A DNA stretch of 64,000 nucleotides from Micromonospora profundi (GCF_011927785.1 NZ_JAATJK010000001.1:6450501-6514500); one strand, 5' to 3'. Counted from the first letter of the stretch, positions 47,565-55,741 are shown. The notes: generated from the letters alone by a model not told the origin. A program made the numbers and translations.

Positions 47565-48353
47565 GTGGCCCAGGAGTATCCGGCCGGCGATGCCCGGCCC
47601 CGACGGCGCGGTCGCAAGCTGCTCATCGGCCTGGTCGTGCTGCTCCTGGTGGTGGGGGGCCTGCTGGTGGTCGCCGACCGGGTGGCTGTCGGTGTGGCCG
47701 AGCGCCTCATCGCCGACCGGGTCAGCCAGGAGGTCAGCAAGCAGGGCGCGCAGGCCGCCGCTCCCAAGGTGGAGGTCGCCGGGACGCCGTTCCTCACCCA
47801 GGTGCTCGACGGTCGCTACGAGCGGATCTCCATCCAGCTGCGGGACGTGCAGGCATCGGTCGAAGGTGACGCCGTACGGCTGCCGGTGCTCGACGTGGAC
47901 GCCCGCAACGTGCGGGCATCGCTGGACACCCTGCGTACCGGGCAGGGCGACGTCGTGGCGGACACCGTCAACGGCACCGGCACGATCAGCTACGACAGCC
48001 TCGCCGCACTGCTGAACCGGCCCGGGCTCACCCTCGGCGAGCAGGGCGGCAAGCTCGCGGTCACCGCGCCTGTCGACGTGCTCGGCCAGAACTTCACGGT
48101 CAGCGGCACCGCCGACGTCACCGTCGCCGAGAACGGCGCTGTCGCGCTGCGCTTCAGCAACCTGGACGCCGAGGGTCTGCCGAACCTGCCGCTGGCCCGC
48201 GCCGTCCTGAACAACTACGCCAAGGGCATCTCCGTCGACGTGCCGTTGCCGGATCTGCCGTTCCAGCTCGCGGTCCGGGAGGTCCGGCCGTTGCCCGAAG
48301 GTCTGGCCGTCACCGCCGACGCGAAGGACGTGCCGATCAACTCCGCAGGCTGA
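47565..48353 (+). CDS. LmeA/DUF2993 family phospholipid-binding protein
   Basis: This 262-residue protein has one N-terminal membrane helix (about 20-40) after a basic segment, then a beta-rich extracellular domain of DUF2993 type. The segment VLDGRYERISIQLRDVQ, the LPVLDVDARN stretch and the final KDVPIN stretch fit this family. In mycobacteria LmeA binds phospholipid and supports lipomannan elongation. GTG 47565 follows AGGAGG at 4 bases. Confidence 0.87.
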   Translation: MAQEYPAGDARPRRRGRKLLIGLVVLLLVVGGLLVVADRVAVGVAERLIADRVSQEVSKQGAQAAAPKVEVAGTPFLTQVLDGRYERISIQLRDVQASVEGDAVRLPVLDVDARNVRASLDTLRTGQGDVVADTVNGTGTISYDSLAALLNRPGLTLGEQGGKLAVTAPVDVLGQNFTVSGTADVTVAENGAVALRFSNLDAEGLPNLPLARAVLNNYAKGISVDVPLPDLPFQLAVREVRPLPEGLAVTADAKDVPINSAG

Positions 48354-48470
48354 GTGGCACGTCAGTTTTCTCCGGCGGTGGGACACGCCAATGGTTCGAC
48401 AGCCGGGGCGATTCCCGGATGCTGGTCGGCTCTGTGGCAGCTCCGTCACTCACTGGTAGGCTCCGTGACC

Positions 48471-48548
48471 ATGGGGATTCACCTCACCAAACGGCGCGCG
48501 GTCGACCTGTGCCGCGTGGCCACCTGCCTGTGTCGCCCCGTCATCTGA
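48471..48548 (+). CDS. Cysteine-containing leader peptide of the sulfurtransferase operon
   Basis: This 25-residue ORF starts MGIHLTKRRAVDL and carries three cysteines at codons 14, 19 and 21 near its end. Such short LTKRRAVDLCRV-type peptides precede sulfur-metabolism genes across actinobacteria, and mycobacterial polycysteine leaders act as cysteine-responsive attenuators (established for those, inferred here). A TAGGCT -10 candidate (48457-48462) lies 8 bases before ATG, suggesting a leaderless message translated from its first base. A terminator-like hairpin starts 1 base after the last Cys codon. Confidence 0.8.
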   Translation: MGIHLTKRRAVDLCRVATCLCRPVI

Positions 48549-48563
48549 CGGCGGGGCTGTTTT
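48535..48563 (+). terminator. Attenuator-like hairpin over the leader peptide end
   Basis: GCCCCGTC (48535-48542) pairs with GGCGGGGC (48550-48557) around a 7-base loop, then TGTTTT follows. It covers the leader stop codon and looks like a regulated terminator. A second hairpin (GGCCGCC/GGCGGCC) starts at 48565. The rest, to 48755, is leader with no gene. Confidence 0.65.
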
Positions 48564-48755
48564 CGGCCGCCTGATGGCGGCCACCGGCTTGCAGGGTCCT
48601 CGACCCCTCCGGTGATCCCACCGAACGCCCGGCAGCGGCGCCGTCGCACGAACCCGTGATCCCGTCCTTCCGCTGGGTCCCGCGCGCGGTGCGACAAACT
48701 GCATCCATCGACATTCGCGCGCTGACTCACCATCCATTCACCAGGGAGTGATTCG

Positions 48756-49604
48756 ATGAGTCGCGACACCGCACTCGTTTCGGCCGAGTGGGCCGAGAAG
48801 AACCTCGACGCCCCGGGCGTCGTCTTCGTCGAGGTCGACGAAGACACCTCGGCCTACGACACCGGCCACATCGCCGGCGCCGTCAAGATCGATTGGCGGA
48901 CCGACCTTCAGGACCAGGTCCGCCGGGACTTCGTCAACAAGACCCAGTTCGAGGCGCTGCTCTCCGAGCGGGGCATCAGCAACGACGACACCGTCATCCT
49001 CTACGGCGGCAACAACAACTGGTTCGCGGCGTACGCCTACTGGTACTTCAAGCTGTACGGCCACGGCGACGTGAAGCTGCTCGACGGCGGCCGCAAGAAG
49101 TGGGAGCTGGACGCCCGCCCGCTGGTCACCGACGCGGTTCAGCGGCCGAAGACGCAGTACGTCGCGCAGGAGCCGGACACCTCCATCCGCGCCTTCCGTG
49201 ACGAGGTCGTCGACGCCATCGGCACCAAGAACCTTGTCGACGTGCGCAGCCCCGACGAGTTCGCCGGCCGGCTGCTCGCCCCCGCCCACCTGCCGCAGGA
49301 GCAGGCGCAGCGGGCCGGTCACATCCCGACCGCGATCAGCGTCCCGTGGTCCAAGGCGGCGAACGAGGACGGCACGTTCAAGTCCGACGACGAGCTGCGC
49401 AAGATCTACGCCGACGCCGGTCTGGACGACGGCAAGGAGACGATCGCCTACTGCCGGATCGGCGAGCGCTCCTCGCACAGCTGGTTCGTGCTCCAGGAGC
49501 TGCTCGGTCACCGCAACGTCAAGAACTACGACGGATCCTGGACCGAGTACGGCTCGCTGGTCGGTGTGCCGGTGGCGCTCGGCGACGAGCCCGGGGAGGC
49601 CTGA
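48756..49604 (+). CDS. cysA: Thiosulfate sulfurtransferase (rhodanese, tandem domain)
   Basis: This 282-residue enzyme has two rhodanese domains. The first (about 1-125) lacks a cysteine in its loop (GGNNNWFAAY) and is structural; the second carries catalytic Cys233 in CRIGERSSHSWF, the loop typical of actinobacterial CysA2/SseA-like enzymes. It transfers sulfane sulfur from thiosulfate to cyanide or thiols, and in mycobacteria it pairs with SseC. GGGAG precedes ATG 48756. Expression is probably controlled through the cysteine leader upstream. Confidence 0.93.
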   Translation: MSRDTALVSAEWAEKNLDAPGVVFVEVDEDTSAYDTGHIAGAVKIDWRTDLQDQVRRDFVNKTQFEALLSERGISNDDTVILYGGNNNWFAAYAYWYFKLYGHGDVKLLDGGRKKWELDARPLVTDAVQRPKTQYVAQEPDTSIRAFRDEVVDAIGTKNLVDVRSPDEFAGRLLAPAHLPQEQAQRAGHIPTAISVPWSKAANEDGTFKSDDELRKIYADAGLDDGKETIAYCRIGERSSHSWFVLQELLGHRNVKNYDGSWTEYGSLVGVPVALGDEPGEA

Positions 49605-49606
49605 CG

Positions 49607-49927
49607 ATGACCGCTCCCACGGCTGCGGGTTGCGCCGCCCCGGACCAGGCCGCGCCGCTGCCGGCCAGCCTGGACCTGGAGAAGGAAACCGTCATCACGG
49701 GCATCGTTCGCTCCGCGGCGGACGAGGTCGTGCCGGGCGCGTACGTTCGGCTGCTGGACTCGACCGGTGAGTTCACCGCCGAGGTGGTCACCTCGGCAGC
49801 CGGGCAGTTCCGGTTCTTCGCCGCGCCGGGTTCCTGGACGCTGCGGGCACTGTCCCGGCACGGCAACGGCGATGCCGCCGTCACCGCCGCCCGGGGCCTC
49901 AACGAGGTCACCGTCACCGTCGCCTGA
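49607..49927 (+). CDS. sseC: SseC/DUF1416 family protein
   Basis: This 106-residue protein has the DUF1416 pattern: VITGIVRSAADEVVPGAYVRLLDSTGEFTAEVVTS and AAPGSWTLRAL, a small beta-sandwich (transthyretin/carboxypeptidase regulatory-like) fold. Its start lies 2 bases after the sulfurtransferase stop. The mycobacterial cysA2-sseC2 pair has the same order, so a role in sulfur transfer is inferred; no activity is proven. Confidence 0.9.
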   Translation: MTAPTAAGCAAPDQAAPLPASLDLEKETVITGIVRSAADEVVPGAYVRLLDSTGEFTAEVVTSAAGQFRFFAAPGSWTLRALSRHGNGDAAVTAARGLNEVTVTVA

Positions 49928-49934
49928 CCCACTG

Positions 49935-49990
49935 CTCTGATCGACCGGGCCGGTCACTCCTTCGAGGGTGACCGGCCCGGTCGATCAGAG
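49935..49990. terminator. Strong bidirectional terminator
   Basis: Arms 49935-49957 and 49968-49990 are perfectly complementary over 23 bases, with a 10-base loop. It separates the sseC operon from the convergent module that ends at 49995. Confidence 0.85.
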
Positions 49991-49994
49991 GGGA

Positions 49995-50744
49995 TCAGTA
50001 GGCCCGCATCCTGCTCTGGTTGACGGCAGGAGGCGAGTCGGGTGGTACCACCTTGTAGTTCAAGGCTTCCAGCCCTTCAGCGGCGATGCTGGGGGCATCC
50101 CGCACCGCCGCGAGCAACTGGAGGCGGCGCCAGTTTTCCCGACCCTCCTCGACGGCGTCCCGCCAGCGATCCACGGTGTCCACGCAGAACTCCTCCACCA
50201 CGGCCTGCAGGATGTCCTCCACGCAGGGTCGGAAGCGGTGGCCGCCGAGGGGGAAGTGGAACTTTGCGAGCCGGGGCACCTCGTGCCTGCGCTTGCGGGC
50301 CTTCGGACGCCCTCGTCCACCCTCCTGCATGGCAAAGGCGAACTCGTCGCGATGGCCATGGACGTGCAGGTGGGCGCAGGGCAACCCGGTCTGGAAATCC
50401 CGCACGTACTCGAATCGGAACAGAGGTGCCTTGTCGCCTTTGGCCGTGATGTGGAACCACGAGGCGTCCGTGGCGAGGTGCTTGCCGCTCGAATCCATGC
50501 AGCAGTTGAACTTGAGCAGCAGGTCCAGGCGGTGCTTGTCGTCTATGTACAGGGGAAAGGTGCCGAAGCCGTCGTCCTCGACGATGCCCACCATGACCCG
50601 GCCGCCGTTTCTGCCCGGCATCAGCAGTGCGGAGAGGCTCTTCTCCGTCTTCACCACACGATGTAGCCGACTGGTGATGTCGTCGGCGAATGCGCTGGCT
50701 CTGGCGATCAGGTCTGGGTCGACGGCGGCGCCGTCAGTCTTCAT
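49995..50744 (-). CDS. Protein of unknown function in a two-gene module (HxHxH motif)
   Basis: I do not recognise this 249-residue protein. It shows an N-terminal helical region, a beta-rich middle with LYIDDKHRLDLLLKF and WFHITAKGD, then CAHLHVHGHRDEF with three His in HVHGH spacing that could bind metal, and a C-terminal HFPLGGHRFRPCVEDILQAVVEEF helix. The RGRPKARKRRHE linker is basic. It overlaps the small upstream gene by 11 bases, so the pair is one translational unit. Toxin-antitoxin or defence roles are possible but unproven. Confidence 0.75.
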   Translation of the reverse strand: MKTDGAAVDPDLIARASAFADDITSRLHRVVKTEKSLSALLMPGRNGGRVMVGIVEDDGFGTFPLYIDDKHRLDLLLKFNCCMDSSGKHLATDASWFHITAKGDKAPLFRFEYVRDFQTGLPCAHLHVHGHRDEFAFAMQEGGRGRPKARKRRHEVPRLAKFHFPLGGHRFRPCVEDILQAVVEEFCVDTVDRWRDAVEEGRENWRRLQLLAAVRDAPSIAAEGLEALNYKVVPPDSPPAVNQSRMRAY

Positions 50745-50919
50745 CGCCGAGCAGGTAGTCGATGGAGCGGACCATCTCGTAGACGTTGCGCTCGTCCGGC
50801 CGGAGCTCGAAGTTCCGCCCCAGGTCGTACAGCGTCTCCTTGTTCATGTGGACGCGTTCCAGGAGCCGAGCCCGCCACCGGCGCAGCTCGTCAGGGGTCT
50901 TGACGATGGCGGTTCCCAT
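50734..50919 (-). CDS. Small helical partner protein of the two-gene module
   Basis: This 61-residue protein (ATG 50919, preceded by GAGGACC) has a TPDELRRWRARLLERV helix and a second helix ending MVRSIDYLLGDED, highly charged. It precedes the 249-residue protein and overlaps its start by 11 bases. Its size and charge fit an antitoxin or small adaptor, but no family is recognised. Confidence 0.7.
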   Translation of the reverse strand: MGTAIVKTPDELRRWRARLLERVHMNKETLYDLGRNFELRPDERNVYEMVRSIDYLLGDED

Positions 50920-50980
50920 TTCTGGTCCTCTCGCCGTCGACGACGTCGCTGTTGGCGTCACCCTACTGCCTCCCTCCGAC

Positions 50981-51010
50981 GCTCGGGACCGTTAACGCCG
51001 GTCCGAGCGT
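50981..51010. promoter_or_regulatory. Inverted-repeat operator candidate of the module
   Basis: CGCTCGGGACCG (50981-50992) is complementary to CGGTCCGAGCG (51000-51010) with one bulged base; within it TAACGC (50994-50999) and GCGTTA (51008-51013) form another inverted repeat. It lies 62-91 bases upstream of the module start. The rest of 50920-51249 holds no gene I can support. A TATCTA -10 candidate near 51211-51216 could serve the rightward regulator. Confidence 0.45.
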
Positions 51011-51249
51011 TACCATTCCACTACCCAACGTCTATCTTTGAAACCGGCCGTCTGGACGCGCAGTTGTCGGTTGAGCGACAGTCGTGAACGAGGCCCGGTC
51101 AGGGTGAAGTCGGGCTTGTGGATGATGTTGGCCGGCATCCGGGACGTAACCGAGAGCCCGGTCGGTCATCGCGCGGCAGCCCCCCGAAATACATCGGTGT
51201 ACGTCACTATCTATGGGTGAAGTCACGGTGGGTGTGGGCTGGAGGCGAC

Positions 51250-51750
51250 GTGTCCGGTGCGGACGTCCCGATCGTCGTCTGCGTCAGTGCGGACGTGTCG
51301 GTGCGTGAGCGGGTCCTGCGCCAGTTGGACGGGGTCGGCCCGGTGCTGAGCTGTGCCGACCTGTCCCAGCTGCGGGCGATGCTGTTCCCAGCAACGGCGG
51401 GCCCGGCACCGGCCGTCGTCCCGCCGGTGGCGCAGCAGGGGCCGGTCCGCTGGGGTGAGCTGGTCGTCGATCGGGCCGGGCACGTGGTCACCTGGCGCGG
51501 CGGGCCGATTCCACTCACCCGCATCGAACGCGAGTTGCTCGCCCGGCTCATCGGCCCGCCGTTGGTGGTGTGGAGCTACGAACAGCTCTTCGCCGCCGTC
51601 TGGAACGGCGCGTACCTGGGGGATTCGTCGATCCTGCACTCCGCGGTCAAGCGGCTCCGCCACAAGCTGCGCGACCTTCCGGACGGCCCGCGGGTGCACA
51701 CCGTGCGGGGGGTCGGCTACCGGATCGACCCGCCGCCCCGGTCCGGTTGA
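51250..51750 (+). CDS. Winged-helix (OmpR-type) DNA-binding protein with vestigial receiver
   Basis: This 166-residue protein has a short 45-residue N-terminal remnant of a receiver fold (VPIVVCVSADVSVRERVL), too short for phosphorylation, a linker, and a Trans_reg_C winged helix (about 68-163) with TRIERELLARL and DSSILHSAVKRLRHKL, and VRGVGYRI. GGAGG lies 4 bases before GTG 51250. No histidine kinase is adjacent, so it acts without standard phospho-relay. Its target may be nearby genes. Confidence 0.82.
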   Translation: MSGADVPIVVCVSADVSVRERVLRQLDGVGPVLSCADLSQLRAMLFPATAGPAPAVVPPVAQQGPVRWGELVVDRAGHVVTWRGGPIPLTRIERELLARLIGPPLVVWSYEQLFAAVWNGAYLGDSSILHSAVKRLRHKLRDLPDGPRVHTVRGVGYRIDPPPRSG

Positions 51751-51826
51751 GACGGGTACCGCCGTACCGTGCTGCCGACCGACCGCTGCCTCCGAGCCGG
51801 CGGACCGCCCGTGACACCATGACCGG

Positions 51827-52702
51827 GTGAGCGGTGCTGTGCAGACGGGTTGGCCGTCGTCGAACGGTCCTGTCGCGCCGGCACCCGCCCGGCGCTGGCG
51901 GCGTTGGCTGCTTGTCGCGTCCGTGCTGTGGGGCGTCCTGCTGGCCGGGCTCGCCTGGACGTCGGCTCGGGACGACCCGCCGACAGTGCGCGAGCAGCGC
52001 ACCCTCGACCAGGCTGGCCCGATCGTCGACAGTGCGGCCGGCGAGTTGGCCCGTGCCGCCGGTCCGGCGGGGCTGCTGGAAGTCGGTCCGGCCCGGGTCC
52101 GTTCGGGCTGCCGGGTCACCCCGATCTCCGACGGTGCCGCCCTGCGACGCGAGGTCGGCGTGCTCGCGCCCGCCGGCACCGAACGGGCCGTGCTGACCGG
52201 CATCGCCGACCGACTGCCCGCCACCTGGCGGGCCTGGGTCGGCCCCGGACTGGACGGCCCGGAGCTGCGCGCCGACGCCGGCGAGTTCGTCTCCGTCGAG
52301 GGCCGGCCGACCGGGGACGGCCGGGTCCGGTTGACGGTCGAGACCGGCTGCCGGCCGGTGGGCTCCGGCTACACCCCGACGTCCGCCGCCGCAGGCCCGG
52401 AGGTCGCCGGGCTGAGCCTGGTGCTGACGGCCGCGCTGAAGGCTCTCGGCCAGCCGAACCCCGCCGCACCGGAGGTGGTCACCGCGCCCTGTCCCGGTGG
52501 CGCGCTGGCCCGTACCGCCCGGTCCGCCGAGCCCGGCCCGGTTCCGCCGGCCGGCGCACTCGCGCAGTTGGCCGGCGATGCTCCACTGCTGGACAAACCT
52601 CCGGTGTACGCGTACCGCGCCGGCGACGTCACAGTGCTGGCCGAGGCCGGCCCGGACGACGGCGCCGTACGACTGGCGGCCACCGTCGGCTGCCCGGACT
52701 GA
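51827..52702 (+). CDS. Membrane-anchored secreted protein of unknown function
   Basis: This 291-residue protein has one N-terminal membrane helix (about 27-46) after a short polar start, then an extracellular Ala/Gly/Pro-rich region with four Cys (near residues 93, 177, 223 and 290). No domain is recognised. GTG 51827 has no strong ribosome site; it lies 76 bases after the winged-helix gene and may share its message. Confidence 0.72.
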   Translation: MSGAVQTGWPSSNGPVAPAPARRWRRWLLVASVLWGVLLAGLAWTSARDDPPTVREQRTLDQAGPIVDSAAGELARAAGPAGLLEVGPARVRSGCRVTPISDGAALRREVGVLAPAGTERAVLTGIADRLPATWRAWVGPGLDGPELRADAGEFVSVEGRPTGDGRVRLTVETGCRPVGSGYTPTSAAAGPEVAGLSLVLTAALKALGQPNPAAPEVVTAPCPGGALARTARSAEPGPVPPAGALAQLAGDAPLLDKPPVYAYRAGDVTVLAEAGPDDGAVRLAATVGCPD

Positions 52703-52717
52703 CGCGACCAACTCCGG

Positions 52718-54772
52718 TCAGCTGTCGGTCGCTCCGCCCTGCGAATCGCGGCTGCGACCCAGGGCGTCCACCCGGCCCCAGCGGCCGGGAATGTCCAGCA
52801 GCTCGATGCGGCCCATGCCCGGTGGCACCGCCGGGTCGATGATCAGGTGCTCACCCTGCGGCTCCAGCCCCAGCATCACCCGCAGCAACAGCAGCGGGGT
52901 GCCCGTCGACCACGCCTGCGGGCTGCACGCGGTCGGATACTCCACCGGATAGTCGGTGAGGTCGCGGGCGTAGCCGGCGAACGCCTCCGGAAGCCGACCC
53001 CCGAAATAGCGGGACGCCGCCAGCATCGCGTCGCAGATCAAGCCGGCCTCCGCGCGGTATCCGTACCGCCACAGGCCCCAAGCGATGATCGAGTTGTCGA
53101 ACGGCCAGACGGTGCCCACGTGGTAGCCGATCGGGTTGTACCGGCCCTGGTCCTCGGCGAGGGTCCGCACGCCCCAGCCGGAGAAGAGGCGCGGCCCCAG
53201 CAGATGCCCGACCACCTTGCCGGCCCGGCTCTCGTCGACGATGCCGCTCCACAACAGGTGCCCGATGTTCGACGTCAACGCGTCCACCTGGCGGCCGTCG
53301 GCGTCCAGCGCGAGCGCGTAGTAGCCCCGCTCGGCGATCCAGAAGTCGTGGTTGAACCGCTGCTTGAGATCGGCGGCCTCCCGCTCCAACCGGTCGGCGA
53401 ACTCGGGATCGTTCCAGAACGTCCGGGCCAACCGGGCGGCCCGGATCTTCGCGTCGTACGCGTAGCCCTGCAACTCGCAGGTAGCCCGGGGAAAGCCGGG
53501 CAGTTGGCCGTCGGCGTACGAGATGGCGTCCCAGGAGTCCTTCCAGCACTGGTTCTGCAGGCCGCTGCTCGGGTTGCGGGTCTGGTACCAGAGGTAGCCG
53601 GTGCCCAGCAGATCGCCGTACGTGTCGATCCACTCCAGTGCCGCGCGGACCTGCGGTTCCAGCCGACGGATCAGCGCGGAGTCGCCGGTCCAGCGCTCGT
53701 ACTCGTCGATGAGGATGATGAACAGCGGCGTCGAGTCGGCCGACCCGTAGTACGGCGAGTGCGGCTGCTCCTCGAAGCCTGCGGTTTCGCCGTAGCGCAG
53801 CTCGTGCAGGATCTTGCCGGGTTCCTCGTCCCGGAAGTCGTCCACCCGGTGTCCCTGAAGACCGGCCAGCATCAGGATGGTGGGCGGGATCAGCTCCGGT
53901 AGGAACGGCACCACCTGCAACGAGGTGAAGATGCTGTCCCTGCCGAACAGCGTCATGAACCAGGGCAGCCCGGCGGCGATCAGCCGTACGCCCAGGGTGA
54001 TCGACTCGTAGCGCAGGGCGGCCAGGTCGTTGAGGCTGCACCGGTACGCCCCGGCCAGCGGCTCGCAGTCGCAGCCGAGCTTCGGCGCCCTGTCGATCAG
54101 TTCCTGCTGCTCGACGCGGATGACGTCCGCGCTGCGGCCGCCGCCGAACGGCAGGGTGGCCCGGATGTCCTCTCCCCGCGCCCCGTAGACGACTGTCGAT
54201 ACGCACAGCCTGGTGGTCCACTCGCCCTTGGCATCGACACGGATGTCGAAGGTCATTCCGGAGGCGTCGACCTGCGCGGGCATGCTGGAGGCGACCACCG
54301 TCTCCCGGTGGAACGCCTCCCGTCGATAGGTGAACCGCAGCTCGTTGTCGGTAACCGAAACCGTTGTGCGGCCCTGCTTCTGCCGGGCGTGCTTGATCTC
54401 GAACAGGTCGGCGAAGTCGCTGCCGATCTCCAGCCGGACTGTGAACTCGACCTGCTTGCCGGAGTGGTTCAGCACGGTCAGCTCCTCCTCGAAGCTGCCG
54501 CCGATCGACCGGCTGCGGATCACCGACGCCTTGGCGTCCAGGTAGTGGGTGGGCTCGCCGGGGGCGAGGAAGAACTTCGTCCGGTACGACTCGCGGTCGT
54601 CCATCGAGAGGGTGTGCAGCCGCTCGCCGTTAATCTTCAGAACCCAGCTGGACAGAAAGCGTGTGTCGAAGGAGAACAAGCCGGTCGGGAAGTCGTACGA
54701 CGGCTCGATGTCGCCCGCCCGGTCGCTGACCAGGAAGGTGTTGCCATCGAGGATGCTGACGAGATCCTTCAC
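52718..54772 (-). CDS. Glycogen debranching-type glucosidase (amylo-alpha-1,6-glucosidase family)
   Basis: This 684-residue protein has an N-terminal GDE_N_bis beta domain (residues 1-230, starting VKDLVSILDGNTFLVSD) and a C-terminal (alpha/alpha)6 barrel with WFMTLFGRDSIFTSLQ, YYGSADSTPLFIIL and RYNPIGYHVGTVWPFDNSI. The GRDS and TVWPFD segments mark the glycosidase active region. It should hydrolyse alpha-1,6 linkages of glycogen-like or related glucans; the exact substrate is uncertain. GTG 54772 overlaps the SCP2 gene stop by 4 bases (GTGA). Confidence 0.88.
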   Translation of the reverse strand: MKDLVSILDGNTFLVSDRAGDIEPSYDFPTGLFSFDTRFLSSWVLKINGERLHTLSMDDRESYRTKFFLAPGEPTHYLDAKASVIRSRSIGGSFEEELTVLNHSGKQVEFTVRLEIGSDFADLFEIKHARQKQGRTTVSVTDNELRFTYRREAFHRETVVASSMPAQVDASGMTFDIRVDAKGEWTTRLCVSTVVYGARGEDIRATLPFGGGRSADVIRVEQQELIDRAPKLGCDCEPLAGAYRCSLNDLAALRYESITLGVRLIAAGLPWFMTLFGRDSIFTSLQVVPFLPELIPPTILMLAGLQGHRVDDFRDEEPGKILHELRYGETAGFEEQPHSPYYGSADSTPLFIILIDEYERWTGDSALIRRLEPQVRAALEWIDTYGDLLGTGYLWYQTRNPSSGLQNQCWKDSWDAISYADGQLPGFPRATCELQGYAYDAKIRAARLARTFWNDPEFADRLEREAADLKQRFNHDFWIAERGYYALALDADGRQVDALTSNIGHLLWSGIVDESRAGKVVGHLLGPRLFSGWGVRTLAEDQGRYNPIGYHVGTVWPFDNSIIAWGLWRYGYRAEAGLICDAMLAASRYFGGRLPEAFAGYARDLTDYPVEYPTACSPQAWSTGTPLLLLRVMLGLEPQGEHLIIDPAVPPGMGRIELLDIPGRWGRVDALGRSRDSQGGATDS

Positions 54773-55149
54773 GCCAGCCGCCCGGCTGCCCTTCGGGCCA
54801 CCTCACGGGGGTCGCGGGTGCCGGGCGGGTTCGGGAAGAAGCGACGGAAGGCCAGGAAGAGCACCACGTTGCCGCTGAACGTGCTCTCGTTGCGCAGCAC
54901 GGCGGCGATCCCCTGGGCCTCGCCTGTGATCAGCTTGTCGAACAGGGCCGCACGGCAGTACCAGATGGCGTCGGCGGGCCCCCGTTCGCGGGCGCTCCGC
55001 ACCGCACCCGGTTGCATCCGTACCAGCCAGTGCTCCGACTGCTGGCCGTCCTCGAGATCGATCTGAAGGGTTCCTTCGACAAGGCCACGCAGGATCGTGG
55101 GGCCACGAGCCGGCAGTGATTCGAAGAACCTCTCCGTCGCCTCGGTCAC
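54769..55149 (-). CDS. SCP2 sterol-binding domain protein
   Basis: This 126-residue protein has the SCP2 fold pattern (GTLQIDLEDGQQSEHWLVRMQPG, ADAIWYCRAALFDKLITGEAQGIAAVLRNESTFSGN) with a lipid-binding cavity. Such proteins bind acyl-CoA or lipids. The gene overlaps the debranching-enzyme gene by 4 bases, so they are co-translated. The combination of lipid-binding and glycogen-type proteins is unusual. GTG 55149 has no strong ribosome site. Confidence 0.85.
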   Translation of the reverse strand: MTEATERFFESLPARGPTILRGLVEGTLQIDLEDGQQSEHWLVRMQPGAVRSARERGPADAIWYCRAALFDKLITGEAQGIAAVLRNESTFSGNVVLFLAFRRFFPNPPGTRDPREVARRAAGRLA

Positions 55150-55230
55150 CTCCGAATCGTAGGCAGCCGGTGGGGTCGCCGGGCCGGTATCCGTACTCCG
55201 TCGGCCTGTCCCGTGGCGGCGCGCGGGCGG

Positions 55231-55593
55231 TCAGTAGACGAGCGCCTGTGCGCCCTCTGCCATCGCCTCTTCGACGAACGCCGCAGCACCGGCGATCCGG
55301 ACGCCGGGCAGGACGTCGTCCGGGCCGATTCCCCGGCGGGCCGCGCACTGGGTGCAGGCGGTCACCCGGCCACTGGTGAGGATGACGTGCAGCAGCTCGG
55401 CCAGCGGCGCGGAGTGCGGCAGCTCGAATTCCTGGGCGCGGCCGGGCAGCACGAACCAGGTCGACTCCCCGGTGAGCCAGAGCGAGACGTCCACCCCGGC
55501 CGCGACCGCCGTGGCGGCGACAGTGAACGCCTGCGCGCACCGTTCCGGGGCGTCCGCCCCTGCGGTGGCCTTGACGACGAGAGAGCGGGCCAT
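55231..55593 (-). CDS. DsrE family protein
   Basis: This 120-residue protein has the DsrE/DsrF fold pattern: LVVKATAGADAPERCAQAF at the start, LWLTGESTWFVLPG in the middle and CTQCAARRGIGPDD with two cysteines near residues 89-92. DsrE-type proteins transfer sulfur or bind small ligands. The CTQC pair would be the sulfur carrier if active. ATG 55593; monocistronic, next to a divergent small membrane gene. Confidence 0.85.
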   Translation of the reverse strand: MARSLVVKATAGADAPERCAQAFTVAATAVAAGVDVSLWLTGESTWFVLPGRAQEFELPHSAPLAELLHVILTSGRVTACTQCAARRGIGPDDVLPGVRIAGAAAFVEEAMAEGAQALVY

Positions 55594-55617
55594 GACGCCC
55601 AGCATAGGATGGGCTGG

Positions 55618-55722
55618 ATGGTTACCGAGATCGGGTTCGTCAGCCTGCTGGTCGCCGGCCTGGGCGGGCTCGCCGGTGGCCTGCTGTACCTTGCCGTACG
55701 CATTTCGAGAGGACGCTGGTGA
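55618..55722 (+). CDS. Small single-span membrane protein
   Basis: This 34-residue ORF begins MVTEIGFVSLLVAGLGGLAGG and is almost entirely one membrane helix with a basic end (RISRGRW). ATG 55618 is 24 bases from the divergent DsrE start; the nitrobindin gene follows 19 bases later. Size and composition make it plausible, but there is no direct proof. Confidence 0.5.
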   Translation: MVTEIGFVSLLVAGLGGLAGGLLYLAVRISRGRW

Positions 55723-55741
55723 GCGCGAGGAGTGAGCCGGG

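Noticed and set aside
48354..48470. In-frame upstream extension of the leader peptide (64 codons in all)
   Set aside because: The -10 candidate lies just before ATG 48471, and the upstream part has no conserved features.
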